From Antedon mediterranea (lineage: Eukaryota; Echinodermata; Crinoidea; Comatulida; Antedonidae), in the NCBI RefSeq assembly GCF_964355755.1, contig NC_092675.1, positions 13,779,312 through 13,843,311 on the forward strand: DNA of 64,000 bases. Direction: 5' to 3'. A model generated the notes under the pieces. It worked only from the letters and a program-made list of their open reading frames with translations. It did not search any database and was not told the DNA's origin. The translations under genes were made by a program, and so were the position numbers. This document shows positions 11,370-23,570 of the stretch, piece after piece. Within the stretch, counting starts at the first letter, position 1. Every line of letters starts with the position of its first letter.

Positions 11370-13660
11370 TTAGACCATTTTGTGATTTTCGAAAAAACTT
11401 GTTAACATTAAAACATCAAAGTGTACAGAATAGCTTCAAATCGCATTTGGAGACGTTTTAGACCAATTTGTGATTTTCGAAAAAACTTGTTAACATAAAA
11501 ACACCAAAGTGCTTAGAATAGCTTCAAATCGCATTTGGAGACGTTTTAGACCATTTTGTGATTTTCGAAAAAAATTGTTAACATAAAAACACCAAAGTGC
11601 TTAGAATCACATTATAAACCGTTTTAGACCATTTTGAGCATTTCGATAACAATTTTCACACAAAAACATCAAAGAGCACAAAATAGCTTAATATCGTATT
11701 TTAAAATGTTTTAGACCATTTTGAGCATTTAGACAAAACTTTTTCATACAAAACACCAAAGTGCTTAGAATAGCTTCAAATCGCATTTGGAGACGTTTTA
11801 GACCATTTTGTGATTTTCGAAAAAACTTGTTAACATAAAAACACCAAAGTGCTTAGAATAGCTTCAAATCGCATTTGGAGACGTTTTAGACCATTTTGTG
11901 ATTTTCGAAAAAACTTGTTAACATAAAAACACCAAAGTGATTAGAATAGCTTCAAATAGCATTTGGAGATGTTTTAGACCATTTTGTGATTTTCGAAAAA
12001 ACTTGTTAACATAAAAACACCAAAGTGATTAAAATAGCTTCAAATCGCATTTGGAGACGTTTTAGACCATTTTGTGGTTTTCAAAAAAACTTGTTAACAT
12101 AAAAACACCAAAGTGCTTAGAATACCTTCAAATCGCATTTGGAGACGTTTTAGACCATTTTGTGCATTTCGATGAAACTTGGTTACACAAAAACATCAAA
12201 GTGCTTAAAATCACATTATAAACCGTTTTAGACCATTTTGAGCATTTCGATAACACTGTTCACACAAAAACATCAAAGAACACAAAATAGCTTAATATCG
12301 TATTTAAAAACGTTTTAGACCATTTTGAGCATTTCGACAAAACTTTTTTACACAAAAGACCAAAGTGCTTAGAATAATTTCAAATCGCATTTGGAGACGT
12401 TTTCGACCAATTTGTGCATTTCGATGAAATTTCGTTACACAAAAACATCAAAGTGCTTAAAATCACATTATAAACCGTTTTAGACCATTTTGAGCATTTC
12501 GATAACACTTTTTCACACAAAACACCAAAGTGCTTAGAATAGCTTCAAATCGCATTTGGAGACGTTTTAGACCATTTTGTGATTTTCGAAAAAACTTGTT
12601 AACATAAAAACACCAAAGTGATTAGAATAGCTTCAAATCACATTTGGAGATGTTTTAGACCATTTTGTGATTTTCGAAAAAACTTGTTAACATAAAAACA
12701 CCAAAGTGCTTAGAATAGCTTCAAATCGCATTTGGAGACGTTTTAGACCAATTTGTGATTTTCGAAAAAAATTGTCAACATAAAAACACCAAAGTGTTTA
12801 TAATAGCTTCAAATCGCATTTGGAGACGTTTTAGACCAATTTGTGATTTTCGCAAAAACTTATCAACATAAAAACACCAAAGGGTTTAGAATAGCTTCAA
12901 ATCGCATTTGGAGGCGTTTTAGACCATTTTGTGATTTTCTAAAAAACTTGTTAACATAAAAACACCAAGGTGCTTAGAATAGCTTCAAATCGCATTTGGA
13001 GACGTTTTAGACCATTTTGTGATTTTCGAAAAAAAATTGTTAACATAAAAACACCAAAGTGCTTTAGAATCACATTATAAACCGTTTTAGACCATTTTGA
13101 GCATTTCGATAACACTTTTCACATAAAAACATCAAAGAGCACAAAATAGCTTAATATCGTATTTAAAAATGTTTTAGACCATTTTGAGCATTTAGACAAA
13201 ACTTTTTCACACAAAACACCAAAGTGCTTAGAATAGCTTCAAATCGCATTTGGAGACGTTTTAGACCATTTTGTGATTTTCGAAAAAACTTGTTAACATA
13301 AACACACCAAAAGGCTTAGAATAGCTTCTAATCGCATTTGGAGACATTTTAGACCAATTTGTGATTTTCGAAAAAACTTGTCAACATAAAAACACCAAAG
13401 GGTTTAGAATAGCTTCAAATCGCATTTGGAGACGTTTTTAGACCAATTTGTGATTTTCGAAAAAACTTATCAACATAAAAAGACCAAAGTTCTTAGAATC
13501 ACATTATAAACCGTTTTAGACCATTTTGAGCATTCCGATAACAATTTTCACACAAAAACATCAAAGAGCACAAAATAGCTTAATATCGTATTTAAAAACG
13601 TTTTAGACCATTTTGAGCATTTCGACAAAACTTTTTCACACTAAACACAAAAAGTGCTTA
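11370..13660 (+). repeat. Diverged satellite island without a higher-order partner in copy 1
   Basis: Monomers here carry many private variants: AAAGTGATTAGAATAGC, TGTGGTTTTCAAAAAAAC, GGAGGCGTTTTAGACC, TTTCGCAAAAACTTATC, ACGTTTTCGACC and a five-T box at 13434-13440. I could not match the block to any other part of copy 1. It reappears only in copy 2 at about 44611-46901. It probably represents older monomers not recently homogenised. No gene is present. Confidence 0.65.
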
Positions 13661-13664
13661 GAAT

Positions 13665-16386
13665 AGCTTCAAATCGCATTTGGAGACGTTTTAGACCAAT
13701 TTGTGCATTTCGATGAAACTTGGTTACACAAAAACATCAAAGTGCTTAAAATCACATTATAAACCGTTTTAGACCATTTTGAGCATTTCGATAACACTTT
13801 TCACACAAAAACATCAAAGAGCACAAAATAGCTTAATATCGTATTTAAAAACGTTTTAGACCATTTTGAGCATTTAGACAAAACTTTTTCACACAAAACA
13901 CCAAAGTGCTTAGAATAGCTTCAAATCGCATTTGGAGACGTTTTAGACCATTTTGTGATTTTTGAAAAAACTTGTTAACATAAAAACACCAAAGTGCTTA
14001 GAATAGCTTCAAATCACATTTGGAGACGTTTTAGACCATTTTGTGATTTTCGAAAAAACTTGTTAACATAAAAACACGAAAGTGCTTAGAATAGCTTCAA
14101 ATCGCATTTGGAAACGTTTTAGACCATTTTGTGATTTTCGAAAAAACTTGTTAACATAAAAACACGAAAGTGCTTAGAATCACATTATAAACCGTTTTAG
14201 ACCATTTTGAGCATTTCGATAACAATTTTCACACAAAAACATCAAAGAGCACAAAATAGCTTAATATCGTATTTAAAAATGTTTTAGACCATTTTGAGCA
14301 TTTAGATAAAACTTTTTCACACAAAACACCAAAGTGTTTAGAATAGCTTCAAATCGCATTTGGAGACGTTTTAGACCATTTTGTGATTTTTGAAAAAACT
14401 TGTTAACATAAAAACACCAAAGTGCTTAGAATAGCTTCAAATCACATTTGGAGATGTTTTAGACCATTTTGTGATTTTTGAAAAAACTTGTTAACATAAA
14501 AACACGAAAGTGCTTAGAATAGCTTCAAATCACATTTGGAGACGTTTTAGACCATTTTGTGATTTTTGAAAAAACTTGTTAACATAAAAACACGAAAGTG
14601 CTTAGAATAGCTTCAAATCGCATTTGGAAACGTTTTAGACCATTTTGCGATTTTCGAAAAAGATTGTTAACATAAAAACACCAATGTGCTTAGAATCACA
14701 TTATAAACCGTTTTAGACCATTTTGAGCATTTCGATAACAATTTTCACACAAAAACATCAAAGAGCACAAAATAACTTAATATCGTATTTATAAATGTTT
14801 TAGACCATTTTGAGCATTTCGACAAAACTTTTTCACACAAAACACCAAAGTGCTTAGAATAGCTTCAAATCGCATTTGGAGACGTTTTAGACCATTTTGT
14901 GATTTCGATGAAACTTGATTACACAAAAACATCAAAGTGCTTAAAATCACATTATAAACCGTTTTAGACCATTTTGAGCATTTCGATAACACTTTTCACA
15001 CAAAAACATCAAAGAGCAAAAAATAGCTTATTATCGTATTTAAAAACGTTTTAGACCATTTTGAGCATTTAGACAAAACTTTTTCACACAAAACACCAAA
15101 GTGCTTAGAATAGCTTCAAATCGCATTTGGAGACGTTTTAGAACATTTTGTGTTTTTCGAAAAAAACTGTTAACATAAAAACACCAAAGTGCTTAGAATA
15201 GCTTCAAATCGCATTTGGAGACGTTTTAGAACATTTTGTGTTCTTCGAAAAAACTTGTTACCATAAAAACACCAAAGTGCTTAGAATAGCTTCAAATCGC
15301 ATTTGGAGACGTTTTAGACCATTTTGTGATTTTTGAAAAAACTTGTTAACATAAAAACACCAAAGTGCTTAGAATAGCTTCAAATCACATTTGGAGACGT
15401 TTTAGACCATTTTGTGATTTTCGAAAAAACTTGTTAACATAAAAACACCAAAGTGCTTAGAATAGCGTCAAATCGTATTTGGAGACGTTTTAGACCATTT
15501 TGTGATTTTCGAAAAAACTTGTTAACATAAAAACACCAAAGTGCTTAGAATAGCTTCAAATCGCATTTGGAGACGGTTTAGACCATTTTATGATTTTGAA
15601 AAAACTTGTTAACATAAAAACACCAAAGTGCTTAGAATAGCTTCAAATCGCATTTGGAGACGTTTTAGACCATTTTGTGATTTTCGAAAAAACTTGTTAA
15701 CATAAAAACACCAAAGTGCTTAGAATAGCTTCAAATCGTATTTGGAGACGTTTTAGACCATTTTGAGATTTTCGAAAAAACTTGGTTACACAAAAACATC
15801 AAAGTGCTTAAAATCACATTATAAACCGTTTTAGACCATTTTGAGCATTTCGATAACACTTTTCACACAAAAACATCAAAGAGCACAAAATAGCTTAATA
15901 TCGTATTTAAAAACGTTTTAGACCATTTTGAGCATTTCGACAAAACTTTTTCACACAAAACATTAAAGTGCTTAGAATAGCTTCAAATCGCATTTGGAGA
16001 CGTTTTAGACCAATTTGTGCATTTCGATGAAACTTGATTACACAAAAACATCAAAGTGCTTAAAATCACATCATAAACCGTTTTAGACCATTTTGAGCAT
16101 TTCGATAACACTTTTCACACAAAAACATCAAAGAGCACAAAATAGCTTAATATCGTATTTAAAAACGTTTTAGACCATTTTGAGCATTTCGACAAAACTT
16201 TTTCACACAAAACACCAAAGTGCTTAGAATAGCTTCAAATCGCATTTGGAGACGTTTTAGACCAATTTGTGCATTTCGATGAAACTTGATTACACAAAAA
16301 CATCAAAGTGCTTAAAATCACATTATAAACCGTTTTAGACCATTTTGAGCATTTCGATAACACTTTTCACACAAAAACATCAAAGA
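13665..16386 (+). repeat. Further copy of higher-order sequence (offset 6663)
   Basis: This stretch matches about 7002-9723 at a constant offset of 6663 bp, for example the AAAATAACTTAATATCG block and the two TTTTAGAACATTTTGTG monomers. It ends where the sequence instead carries GAGCAAAAAATAGCTTATTA, entering the 1371-bp tandem block. Confidence 0.75.
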
Positions 16387-17757
16387 GCAAAAAATAGCTT
16401 ATTATCGTATTTAAAAACGTTTTAGACCATTTTGAGCATTTAGACAAAACTTTTTCACACAAAACACCAAAGTGCTTAGAATAGCTTCAAATCGCATTTG
16501 GAGACGTTTTAGAACATTTTGTGTTTTTCGAAAAAAACTGTTAACATAAAAACACCAAAGTGCTTAGAATAGCTTCAAATCGCATTTGGAGACGTTTTAG
16601 AACATTTTGTGTTCTTCGAAAAAACTTGTTACAATAAAAACACCAAAGTGCTTAGAATAGCTTCAAATCGCATTTGGAGACGTTTTAGACCATTTTGTGA
16701 TTTTTGAAAAAACTTGTTAACATAAAAACACCAAAGTGCTTAGAATAGCTTCAAATCACATTTGGAGACGTTTTAGACCATTTTGTGATTTTCGAAAAAA
16801 CTTGTTAACATAAAAACACCAAAGTGCTTAGAATAGCGTCAAATCGTATTTGGAGACGTTTTAGACCATTTTGTGATTTTCGAAAAAACTTGTTAACATA
16901 AAAACACCAAAGTGCTTAGAATAGCTTCAAATCGCATTTGGAGACGGTTTAGACCATTTTATGATTTTGAAAAAACTTGTTAACATAAAAACACCAAAGT
17001 GCTTAGAATAGCTTCAAATCGCATTTGGAGACGTTTTAGACCATTTTGTGATTTTCGAAAAAACTTGTTAACATAAAAACACCAAAGTGCTTAGAATAGC
17101 TTCAAATCGTATTTGGAGACGTTTTAGACCATTTTGAGATTTTCGAAAAAACTTGGTTACACAAAAACATCAAAGTGCTTAAAATCACATTATAAACCGT
17201 TTTAGACCATTTTGAGCATTTCGATAACACTTTTCACACAAAAACATCAAAGAGCACAAAATAGCTTAATATCGTATTTAAAAACGTTTTAGACCATTTT
17301 GAGCATTTCGACAAAACTTTTTCACACAAAACACCAAAGTGCTTAGAATAGCTTCAAATCGCATTTGGAGACGTTTTAGACCAATTTGTGCATTTCGATG
17401 AAACTTGATTACACAAAAACATCAAAGTGCTTAAAATCACATCATAAACCGTTTTAGACCATTTTGAGCATTTCGATAACACTTTTCACACAAAAACATC
17501 AAAGAGCACAAAATAGCTTAATATCGTATTTAAAAACGTTTTAGACCATTTTGAGCATTTCGACAAAACTTTTTCACACAAAACACCAAAGTGCTTAGAA
17601 TAGCTTCAAATCGCATTTGGAGACGTTTTAGACCAATTTGTGCATTTCGATGAAACTTGATTACACAAAAACATCAAAGTGCTTAAAATCACATTATAAA
17701 CCGTTTTAGACCATTTTGAGCATTTCGATAACACTTTTCACACAAAAACATCAAAGT
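14905..17757 (+). repeat. 1371-bp higher-order tandem repeat, about two units
   Basis: The rare variant GAGCAAAAAATAGCTTATTA occurs at 15016 and 16387, 1371 bp apart, and all monomers from about 14905 to 16386 match 16276 to 17757. Small differences separate the units: TTGTTACCATAAAAAC against TTGTTACAATAAAAAC near 15260/16631, and CATTAAAG at 15960 against CACCAAAG at 17331. The equivalent in copy 2 lies at about 48146-50998. Confidence 0.8.
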
Positions 17758-18507
17758 GCTTAAAATCACATTATAAACCGTTTTAGACCATTTTGAGCAT
17801 TTCGATAACACTTTTCACACAAAAACATCAAAGAGCACAAAATTGCTTAATATCGTATTTAAAAACGTTTTAGACCATTTTGAGCATTTCGACAAAACTT
17901 TTTCACACAAAACACCAAAGTGCTTAGAATAGCTTCAAATCGCATTTGGAGACGTTTTAGACCAATTTGTGCATTTCGATGAAACTTGATTACACAAAAA
18001 CATCAAAGTGCTTAAAATCACATCATAAACCGTTTTAGACCATTTTGAGCATTTCGATAACACTTTTCACACAAAAACATCAAAGAGCACAAAATAGCTT
18101 AATATCGTATTTAAAAACGTTTTAGACCATTTTGAGCATTTCGACAAAACTTTTTCACACAAAACACCAAAGTGCTTAGAATAGCTTCAAATCGCATTTG
18201 GAGACGTTTTAGACCAATTTGTGCATTTCGATGAAACTTGATTACACAAAAACATCAAAGTGCTTAAAATCACATTATAAACCGTTTTAGACCATTTTGA
18301 GCATTTCGATAACACTTTTCACACAAAAACATCAAAGAGCACAAAATAGCTTAATATCGTATTTAAAAACGTTTTAGACCATTTTGAGCATTTAGACAAA
18401 ACTTTTTCACACAAAACACCAAAGTGCTTAGAATAGCTTCAAATCGCATTTGGAGACGTTTTAGACCATTTTGTGATTTTTGAAAAAACTTGTTAACATA
18501 AAAACAC

Positions 18508-18720
18508 CAATGTGCTTAGAATCACATTATAAACCGTTTTAGACCATTTTGAGCATTTCGATAACAATTTTCACACAAAAACATCAAAGAGCACAAAATA
18601 GCTTAATATCGTATTTATAAATGTTTTAGACCATTTTGAGCATTTTGACAAAACTTTTTCACACAAAACACCAAAGTTCTTAGAATAGCTTCAAATCGCA
18701 TTTGGAGACGTTTTTTATAC
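18508..18720 (+). repeat. Unoccupied paralogue of the LINE insertion site
   Basis: The sequence CACAAAATAGCTTAATATCG runs uninterrupted here (AAAATAG at 18595-18601). It is surrounded by the same distinctive variants that flank the LINE: CACCAATGTGCTTAGAATC on the left, TATTTATAAATG and CCAAAGTTCTTAG on the right, then a run of six T in the box near 18710. It therefore shows what the target looked like before insertion. The equivalent in copy 2 is at 51749-51961. Confidence 0.8.
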
Positions 18721-19354
18721 CATTTTGTGATTTCGATGAAACTTGATTACACAAAAACATCAAAGTGCTTAAAATCACATTATAAACCGTTTTAGACCAT
18801 TTTGAGCATTTCGATAACACTTTTCACACAAAAACATCAAAGAGCACAAAATAGCTTAATATCGTATTTAAAAACGTTTTAGACCATTTTGAGCATTTAG
18901 ACAAAACTTTTTCACACAAAACACCAAAGTGCTTAGAATAGCTTCAAATCGCATTTGGAGACGTTTTAGAACATTTTGTGTTTTTCGAAAAAAACTGTTA
19001 ACATAAAAACACCAAAGTGCTTAGAATAGCTTCAAATCGCATTTGGAGACGTTTTAGAACATTTTGTGTTCTTCGAAAAAACCTGTTAACATAAAAACAC
19101 CAAAGTGCTTAGAATAGCTTCAAATCGCATTTGGAGACGTTTTAGACCATTTTGTGATTTTTGAAAAAACTTGTTAACATAAAAACACCAAAGTGCTTAG
19201 AATAGCTTCAAATCACATTTGGAGACGTTTTAGACCATTTTGTGATTTTCGAAAAAAATTGTTAACATAAAAACACGAAAGTGCTTAGAATAGCTTCAAA
19301 TCGCATTTGGAAACGTTTTAGACCATTTTGTGATTTTCGAAAAAGATTGTTAAC

Positions 19355-22085
19355 ATAAAAACACCAAAGTGCTTAGAAAAGCTTCAAATCGCATTTGGAG
19401 ACGTTTTAGACCATTTTGTGCATTTCGATGAAACTTGGTTACACAAAAACATCAAAGTGCTTAAAATCACATTATAAACCATTTTAGACCATTTTGAGCA
19501 TTTCGATAACACTTTTCACACAAAAACATCAAAGAGCACAAAATAGCTTAATATCTTATTTAAAAACGTTTTAGACCATTTTGAGCATTTCGACAAAACT
19601 TTTTCACACAAAACACCAAAGTGCTTAGAATAGCTTCAAATCGCATTTGGAGACGTTTTAGACCATTTTGTGATTTTCGAAAAAACTTGTTAACATAAAA
19701 ACATCAAAGTGTACAGAATAACTTCAAATCGCATTTGGAGACCGTTTTAGGCCAATTTGTGATTTCCGAAAAAACTTGTTAACCTAAAAATACCAAAGTG
19801 TTTAGAATAGCTTCAAATCGCATTTGGAGACGTTTTAGACCATTTTGTGATTTTCGAAAAAACTTGTTAACATAAAAACACCAAAGTGCTTCAAATCGCA
19901 TTTGGAGACATTTTAGACCAATTTGTGATTTTTGAAAAAACTTGTTAACATAAAAACACCAAAGTGCTTACAATAGCTTCAAATCGTATTTGGAGACGTT
20001 TTAGACCATTTTGTGATTTTCGAAAAAACTTGTTAACATAAAAACACCAAAGTACTTAGAATAGCTTCAAATCGCATTTGGAGACGTTTTAGACCATTTT
20101 ATGCTTTTCGATGAAACTTGGTTACACAAAAACATCAAAGTGCTTAAAATCACATTATAATCCGTTTTAGACCATTTTGAGCATTTCGATAACACTTTTC
20201 ACACAAAAACATCAAAGAGCACAAAATAGCTTAATATCGTATTTAAAAACGTTTTAGACCATTTTGAGCATTTCGACAAAACTTTTTCACACAAAACACC
20301 AAAGTGCTTAGAATAGCTTCAAATCGCATTTGGAGACGTTTTAGACCATTTTGTGATTTTCGAAAAAAATTGTTAACATAAAAACATCAAAGTGTACAGA
20401 ATAGCTTCAAATCGCATTTGGAGACCGTTTTAGGCCAATTTGTGATTTTCGAAAAAACTTGTTAACCTAAAAATACCAAAGTGTTTAGAATAGCTTCAAA
20501 TCGCATTTGGAGACGTTTTAGACCATTTTGTGATTTTCGAAAAAACTTGTTAACATAAAAACACCAAAGTGCTTAGAATAGCTTCAAATCGCATTTGGAG
20601 ACATTTTAGACCAATTTGTGATTTTCGAAAAAACTTGTCAACATAAAAACATCAAAGTGCTTAAAATCACATTATAATCCGTTTTAGACCATTTTGAGCA
20701 TTTCGATAACACTTTTCACACAAAAACATCAAAGAGCACAAAATAGCTTAATATCGTATTTAAAAACGTTTTAACCATTTTGAGCATTTCGACAAAACTT
20801 TTTCACACAAAACACCAAAGTGCTTAGAATAGCTTCAAATCGCATTTGGAGACGTTTTAGACCATGTTGTGCATTTCGATGAAACTTGGTTACACAAAAA
20901 CATCAAAGTGCTTAAAATCACATTATAAACCATTTTAGACCATTTTGAGCATTTCGATAACACTTTTCACACAAAAACATCAAAGAGCACAAAATAGCTT
21001 AATATCGTATTTAAAAACGTTTTAGACCATTTTGAGCATTTCGACAAAACTTTTTCACACAAAACACCAAAGTGCTTAGAATAGCTTCAAATCGCATTTG
21101 GAGACGTTTTAGACCATTTTGTGATTTTCGAAAAAACTTGTTAACATAAAAACATCAAAGTGTACAGAATAACTTCAAATCGCATTTGGAGACCGTTTTA
21201 GGCCAATTTGTGATTTTCGAAAAAACTTGTTAACCTAAAAATACCAAAGTGTTTAGAATAGCTTCAAATCGCATTTGGAGACGTTTTAGACCATTTTGTG
21301 ATTTTCGAAAAAACTTGTTAACATAAAAACACCAAAGTGCTTCAAATCGCATTTGGAGACATTTTAGACCAATTTGTGATTTTTGAAAAAACTTGTTAAC
21401 ATAAAAACACCAAAGTGCTTACAATAGCTTCAAATCGTATTTGGAGACGTTTTAGACCATTTTGTGATTTTCGAAAAAACTTGTTAACATAAAAACACCA
21501 AAGTACTTAGAATAGCTTCAAATCGCATTTGGAGACGTTTTAGACCATTTTATGCATTTCGATGAAACTTGGTTACACAAAAACATCAAAGTGCTTAAAA
21601 TCACATTATAATCCGTTTTAGACCATTTTGAGCATTTCGATAACACTTTTCACACAAAAACATCAAAGAGCACAAAATAGCTTAATATCGTATTTAAAAA
21701 CTTTTTAGACCATTTTGAGCATTTCGACAAAACTTTTTCACACAAAACACCAAAGTGCTTAGAATAGCTTCAAATCGCATTTGGAGACGTTTTAGACCAT
21801 TTTGTGATTTTCGAAAAAAATTGTTAACATAAAAACATCAAAGTGTACAGAATAGCTTCAAATCGCATTTGGAGACCGTTTTAGGCCAATTTGTGATTTT
21901 CGAAAAAACTTGTTAACCTAAAAATACCAAAGTGTTTAGAATTGCTTCAAATCGCATTTGGAGACGTTTTAGACCATTTTGTGATTTTCGAAAAAACTTG
22001 TTAACATAAAAACACCAAAGTGCTTAGAATAGCTTCAAATCACATTTGGAGACATTTTAGACCAATTTGTGATTTTCGAAAAAAC
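19355..22085 (+). repeat. 1451-bp higher-order tandem repeat with GTACAG variants
   Basis: Two units (about 19355-20805 and 20806-22085, the second incomplete) match at 1451 bp, for example GTACAG at 19711/21162 and 20394/21845. The units carry region-specific variants: TCAAAGTGTACAGAATA, GAGACCGTTTTAGGCCAA and TTAACCTAAAAATACC. They share the motif series with the block after the LINE. The equivalent in copy 2 is at about 52596-55326. Confidence 0.75.
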
Positions 22086-23485
22086 TTATCAACATAAAAA
22101 CACCAAAGGGTTTAGAATATCTTCAAATCGCATTTGGAGACGTTTTAGACCATTTTGTGATTTTCGAAAAAACTTGTTAACATAAAAACACCAAAGTGCT
22201 TAGAATAGCTTCAAATCGCATTTGGAGACGTTTTAGACCAATTTGTGATTTTCGAAAAAACTTATCAACATAAAAACACCAAAGGGTTTAGAATAGCTTC
22301 AAATCGCATTTGGAGACGTTTTAGACCATTTTGTGATTTTGAAAAAACTTGTTAACATAAAAACACCAAAGTGCTTAGAATAGCTTCAAATCGCATTTGG
22401 AGACGTTTTAGACCATTTTGTGATTTTCGAAAAAACTTGTTAACATAAAAACACCAAAGTGCTTAGAATAGCTTCAAATCGTATTTGGAGACTTTTTAGA
22501 CCATTTTGAGATTTTCGAAAAAACTTGGTTACACAAAAACATCAAAGTGCTTAAAATCACATTATAAACCGTTTTAGACCATTTTGAGCATTTCGATAAC
22601 ACTTTTCACACAAAAACATCAAAGAGCACAAAATAGCTTAATATCGTATTTAAAAACGTTTTAGACCATTTTGAGCATTTCGACAAAACTTTTTCACACA
22701 AAACACCAAAGTGCTTAGAATAGCTTCAAATCGCATTTGGAGACGTTTTAGACCAATTTGTGATTTTTGAAAAAACTTGTTAACATAAAAACACCAAAGT
22801 GCTTAGAATAGCTTCAAATCACATTTGGAGACGTTTTAGACCATTTTGTGATTTTCGAAAAAACTTGTTAACATAAAAACACGAAAGTGCTTAGAATAGC
22901 TTCAAATCGCCTTTGGAAACGTTTTAGACCATTTTGTGATTTTCGAAAAAACTTGTTAACATAAAAACACGAAAGTGCTTAGAATCACATTATAAACCGT
23001 TTTAGACCATTTTGAGCATTTCGATAACAATTTTCACACAAAAACATCAAAGAGCACAAAATAGCTTAATATCGTATTTAAAAATGTTTTAGACCATTTT
23101 GAGCATTTAGATAAAACTTTTTCACACAAAACACCAAAGTGCTTAGAATAGCTTCAAATCGCATTTGGAGACGTTTTAGACCATTTTGTGATTTTTGAAA
23201 AAACTTGTTAACATAAAAACACCAAAGTGCTTAGAATAGCTTCAAATCACATTTGGAGATGTTTTAGACCATTTTGTGATTTTTGAAAAAACTTGTTAAC
23301 ATAAAAACACGAAAGTGCTTAGAATAGCTTCAAATCGCATTTGGAAACGTTTTAGACCATTTTGTGATTTTCGAAAAAGATTGTTAACATAAAAACACCA
23401 ATGTGCTTAGAATCACATTATAAACCGTTTTAGACCATTTTGAGCATTTCGATAACAATTTTCACACAAAAACATCAAAGAGCAC

Positions 23486-23492
23486 AAAATAG
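23486..23492 (+). repeat. Left target-site duplication of LINE copy 1 (AAAATAG)
   Basis: AAAATAG ends the satellite and is repeated directly after the LINE tail at 25531-25537. The unoccupied site has it once. The base before it is C on the left and T on the right, so the duplication is at most 7 bp. Its A-rich part could partly belong to the tail. Confidence 0.7.
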
Positions 23493-23570
23493 TATTATAG
23501 ATATCTGAAAAAAAATAATAATCGGTTAGCCCAAAGTAATTTCAAATTTGCTCGCGCGTCTTTTAAAAAA
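23493..23570 (+). pseudogene. Remnant of LINE ORF upstream of first ATG, copy 1
   Basis: These 26 codons are in frame with the reverse transcriptase and have no stop. The first stop upstream, TAG at 23490-23492, belongs to the satellite target-site duplication. The base composition changes sharply here (GCTCGCGCGTC at 23550-23560), quite unlike satellite. The segment is best read as the surviving end of the region between endonuclease and reverse transcriptase. Confidence 0.75.

Larger units (their letters stand above)
1..23492. repeat. Satellite array, segment 1 (78-88 bp monomers)
   Basis: The segment is continuous head-to-tail satellite. Each monomer opens with a box close to CGTTTTAGACCATTTTG, followed by a variable middle rich in A and T runs, then a tail that is either a TAGCTTCAAATCGCATTTGG-like form or a shorter AATCACATTATAAACC form. 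Monomers never change orientation. Monomer types are arranged in longer higher-order repeats, annotated separately. No gene, RNA gene or transposon other than the LINE at its right edge was seen. Short minus-strand reading frames exist but are products of monomer length. The array probably lies in centromeric or pericentromeric heterochromatin; that is inference from structure only. Confidence 0.97.

Noticed and set aside
1-23492. CRISPR array, suggested by regular spacing and the string GTTTTAGA
   Set aside because: The period of 78-88 bp is filled by homologous sequence in every monomer, with no unique spacers, no cas genes and a eukaryotic LINE alongside. GTTTTAGA is a chance match to the start of some CRISPR repeats.
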